A stretch of DNA of 64,000 bases from Palsa-1248 sp963737835 (lineage in GTDB: Bacteria; Gemmatimonadota; Gemmatimonadetes; Gemmatimonadales; Gemmatimonadaceae), in contig CAVTUH010000001.1 in assembly GCA_963737835.1 (NCBI GenBank), forward strand, positions 806,001 through 870,000. The letters run 5' to 3'. Of the stretch, positions 62,608-64,000 are shown piece by piece. Position 1 is the first letter of the stretch; every line of letters starts with the position of its first letter. Made by a program: the position numbers and the translations under genes. Below the pieces are notes generated by a model, which was not told where the DNA came from, did not search any database, and saw nothing but the letters and a program-made list of their open reading frames with translations.

Positions 62608-62741
62608 CGGCGGGATCAGGGGTCAGGGATCAGGGGCCAGGAACAAATCGAAAGGCCAGCCACGGTGCTCGCGGCTGGCCTTCTGGTTTGCTCCCTGACC
62701 CCTGACCCCTGACCCCTGACCCCTGATCCCGCCGTTATGCC
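62601..62741. repeat. AACGGCGGG foldback element between convergent regulators, includes both stop codons
   Basis: Arm 62601-62662 pairs with 62671-62741 with a loop of about 7 bases (GGTGCTC). Both ends are GGCATAACGGCGGGATCAGG and its complement. The right arm has about five tandem CCCCTGA units; the left has fewer (AGGGGTC). The outer bases coincide with the final Ala codon and TAA of both flanking genes. It is an obvious candidate for bidirectional termination. Confidence 0.9.
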
Positions 62742-64000
62742 CTTGGCCTCACAAACCCATATTCTCGGATCTTTCTGTACAGTGTCTTACTCGAGATGCC
62801 CAGCTGTGTCGCGGCGCGGCCCTGGTGCCAGTTCGCACGCAGCAGCACGGCTTCAATGTGACGGCGTTCCAGGTCGGCGAGCGTGAGCTGGTGACCGTCG
62901 CTGTCGCCGCCGAAAGGCGTGGAGCCGCCGGGCATGATCGGCAGATCGTTGCGTGTGATCACTCCACCCGAGGCCAGGAGTACGGCTCGCTCGATCACAT
63001 TACGCAGCTCGCGGACGTTCCCTGGCCAGCCGTAGCTCTCGAGCGCCGCCGAGGCGTCGGCGGTGAGCGTCGGCGGATTCGAGCCGCCGAAGTGCTTGAG
63101 GAAGTGCTCCGTCAGCATCGGAATGTCGACCACGCGTTCGCGCAGCGGGGGGAGCGAGATGCTGATCGTGTTGATGCGATAGTACAGGTCACTGCGGAAC
63201 GAGCGGGCGGCCACGGCCGCCGCGAGATCGGCTTTGGTCGCGGCGACCACTCGGGTGTCGATCGACAGCTTGTGGTTGCCCCCCAGCCGCACGTAGCTCC
63301 CGGTCTCGAGTGCCCGCAGCAGCTTGCCTTGCACGCGGATGTCGAGCGCCCCGACCTCATCGAGAAACAGCGTGCCGCCGCTGGCGAGTTCCAGTGCCCC
63401 CGTCTTGCGTTTCAAGACGCCAGGGAACGCGCCTTTTTCATGTCCAAAGAGCTCGCTCTCGATCTGTGCATCGCCCAGCGCGGCGCAGTCGACATCGACC
63501 ATCCCGCCCCCGGCCTCGGCCCGGCCAGAGAGCCGGTGCAGCAGACGGGCGACAATCTCCTTGCCCGTCCCCGGCTCACCGCTGATCAAGACCGGTGAAT
63601 CGCTCTTCGCGACGCGCTCCACGAGCGCGAGCACCGCCTGCATCGGCCCGTAGCGGGTCAGCACGTCGGGCGCACCGTTGGCCCGCTCGAGATGCGTCTG
63701 CAGCAGCGCGTTCTGGCGCGCGAGTTGGCGCTTCTCCCAGGCGCGGCGGACGAGCACATCGATCTCCGCCATCCGGTACGGCTTGGAGAGGTAGTCGTAG
63801 GCGCCCAGCCGGATCGCCGAAATCGCCGTCTCGATCGTTCCGTTGCCGGTGATGATGATCACTTGCGGTGGCGACGGCTCGTCGATCACCTGTCGCAGCA
63901 CCTCGAGCCCGTCCAGCTCGGGCATGACGATATCGAGCAGTGCCACGTCGAACGCCTCGCGTCGGAGCGCGTCGAGCGCAGCCCGGCCGTCGCGGACGAC
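62735..64000 (-). CDS. NtrC-family response regulator with altered GAFTGA loop, 5' end outside window
   Basis: The frame is open to the right edge. From the N-terminus there is receiver sequence (ALLDIVMPELDGLEV, with Asp; TGNG; YLSKPY), an AAA+ domain with Walker A SGEPGTGKEIV, Walker B GGTLFLDEVG and the arginine finger region RSDLYYRIN, and a Fis-type helix-turn-helix (GRAATQLGISSKTLYRKI). The sigma-54-contact loop reads GAFPGV (63416-63433) instead of GAFTGA. Walker and sensor motifs are intact, so ATP hydrolysis may remain, but normal sigma-54 activation is doubtful. The missing part would be about 50 residues of the receiver. Confidence 0.92.
   Translation of the reverse strand, partial: VVRDGRAALDALRREAFDVALLDIVMPELDGLEVLRQVIDEPSPPQVIIITGNGTIETAISAIRLGAYDYLSKPYRMAEIDVLVRRAWEKRQLARQNALLQTHLERANGAPDVLTRYGPMQAVLALVERVAKSDSPVLISGEPGTGKEIVARLLHRLSGRAEAGGGMVDVDCAALGDAQIESELFGHEKGAFPGVLKRKTGALELASGGTLFLDEVGALDIRVQGKLLRALETGSYVRLGGNHKLSIDTRVVAATKADLAAAVAARSFRSDLYYRINTISISLPPLRERVVDIPMLTEHFLKHFGGSNPPTLTADASAALESYGWPGNVRELRNVIERAVLLASGGVITRNDLPIMPGGSTPFGGDSDGHQLTLADLERRHIEAVLLRANWHQGRAATQLGISSKTLYRKIREYGFVRPRA

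Noticed and set aside
62690..62730. CCCCTGA tandem units resembling a CRISPR or minisatellite array
   Set aside because: Units are 7 bases with no spacers and are paired with a complementary left arm; they belong to a hairpin.

Overview
This is a GC-rich bacterial chromosome segment with very short gene spacings. It has no rRNA, CRISPR array, transposase or phage gene. SusC/SusD-type outer-membrane import, a TonB/ExbB/ExbD cluster with two TonB and two ExbD genes, a pyrophosphate-driven proton pump, a NamZ-type muramidase and a compact S13-S11-S4-rpoA-L17 cluster suggest a Gemmatimonadota-like Gram-negative. That placement is inference from gene content.

Layout. (1) 1-14081, all minus strand: smpB, amidase, pyrD, pyrF, then rpmJ-rpsM-rpsK-rpsD-rpoA-rplQ-rpmB, the GDP-6-deoxyhexose genes gmd and rmd, carB and a sugar N-acyltransferase cut by the window edge. 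gmd carries an in-frame 344-residue intein with a LAGLIDADG endonuclease domain. (2) 14.1-15.8 kb: tRNA-Leu(CAG) and an uncharacterised ATP-grasp protein, among three copies of a hairpin repeat. (3) 15.8-29.5 kb, minus: a peptide-scavenging locus (SusC, SusD, two M55 D-aminopeptidases, two CocE/NonD-type hydrolases, an erythromycin-esterase-like lipoprotein, a cupin, a DoxX-like protein). (4) 29.5-44.6 kb, minus: an Rrf2 regulator, aspartase, a metallo-hydrolase, thioredoxin reductase, an SDR, a PHP phosphoesterase, a 2-oxoacid dehydrogenase (E1alpha, E1beta, E2), and an inositol-lipid pair (Ino1 plus CDP-alcohol phosphotransferase), most with overlapping stop/start codons. (5) 44.6-51.1 kb: NamZ, two sodium/solute symporters, a BadF-type sugar kinase and an IscA-type protein. 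(6) 51.3-60.2 kb, minus: two amino-acid permeases, H+-pyrophosphatase, and the TonB-ExbB-ExbD energiser that would drive SusC-type receptors. (7) 60.3-64 kb: divergent histidine kinase and response regulator, then an NtrC-type regulator cut by the right edge.

Three things stand out. The Gmd intein splits an enzyme at its conserved FNHE/SPRRG motif. A family of long intergenic foldback hairpins recurs, several bounded by AACGGCGGG and abutting stop codons. Finally, eight reading-frame defects (six single-base insertions, two premature TGA codons), including rpoA, rplQ and trxB, all fall at a plus-strand GAT trinucleotide; this looks like a systematic sequencing artefact rather than gene decay.
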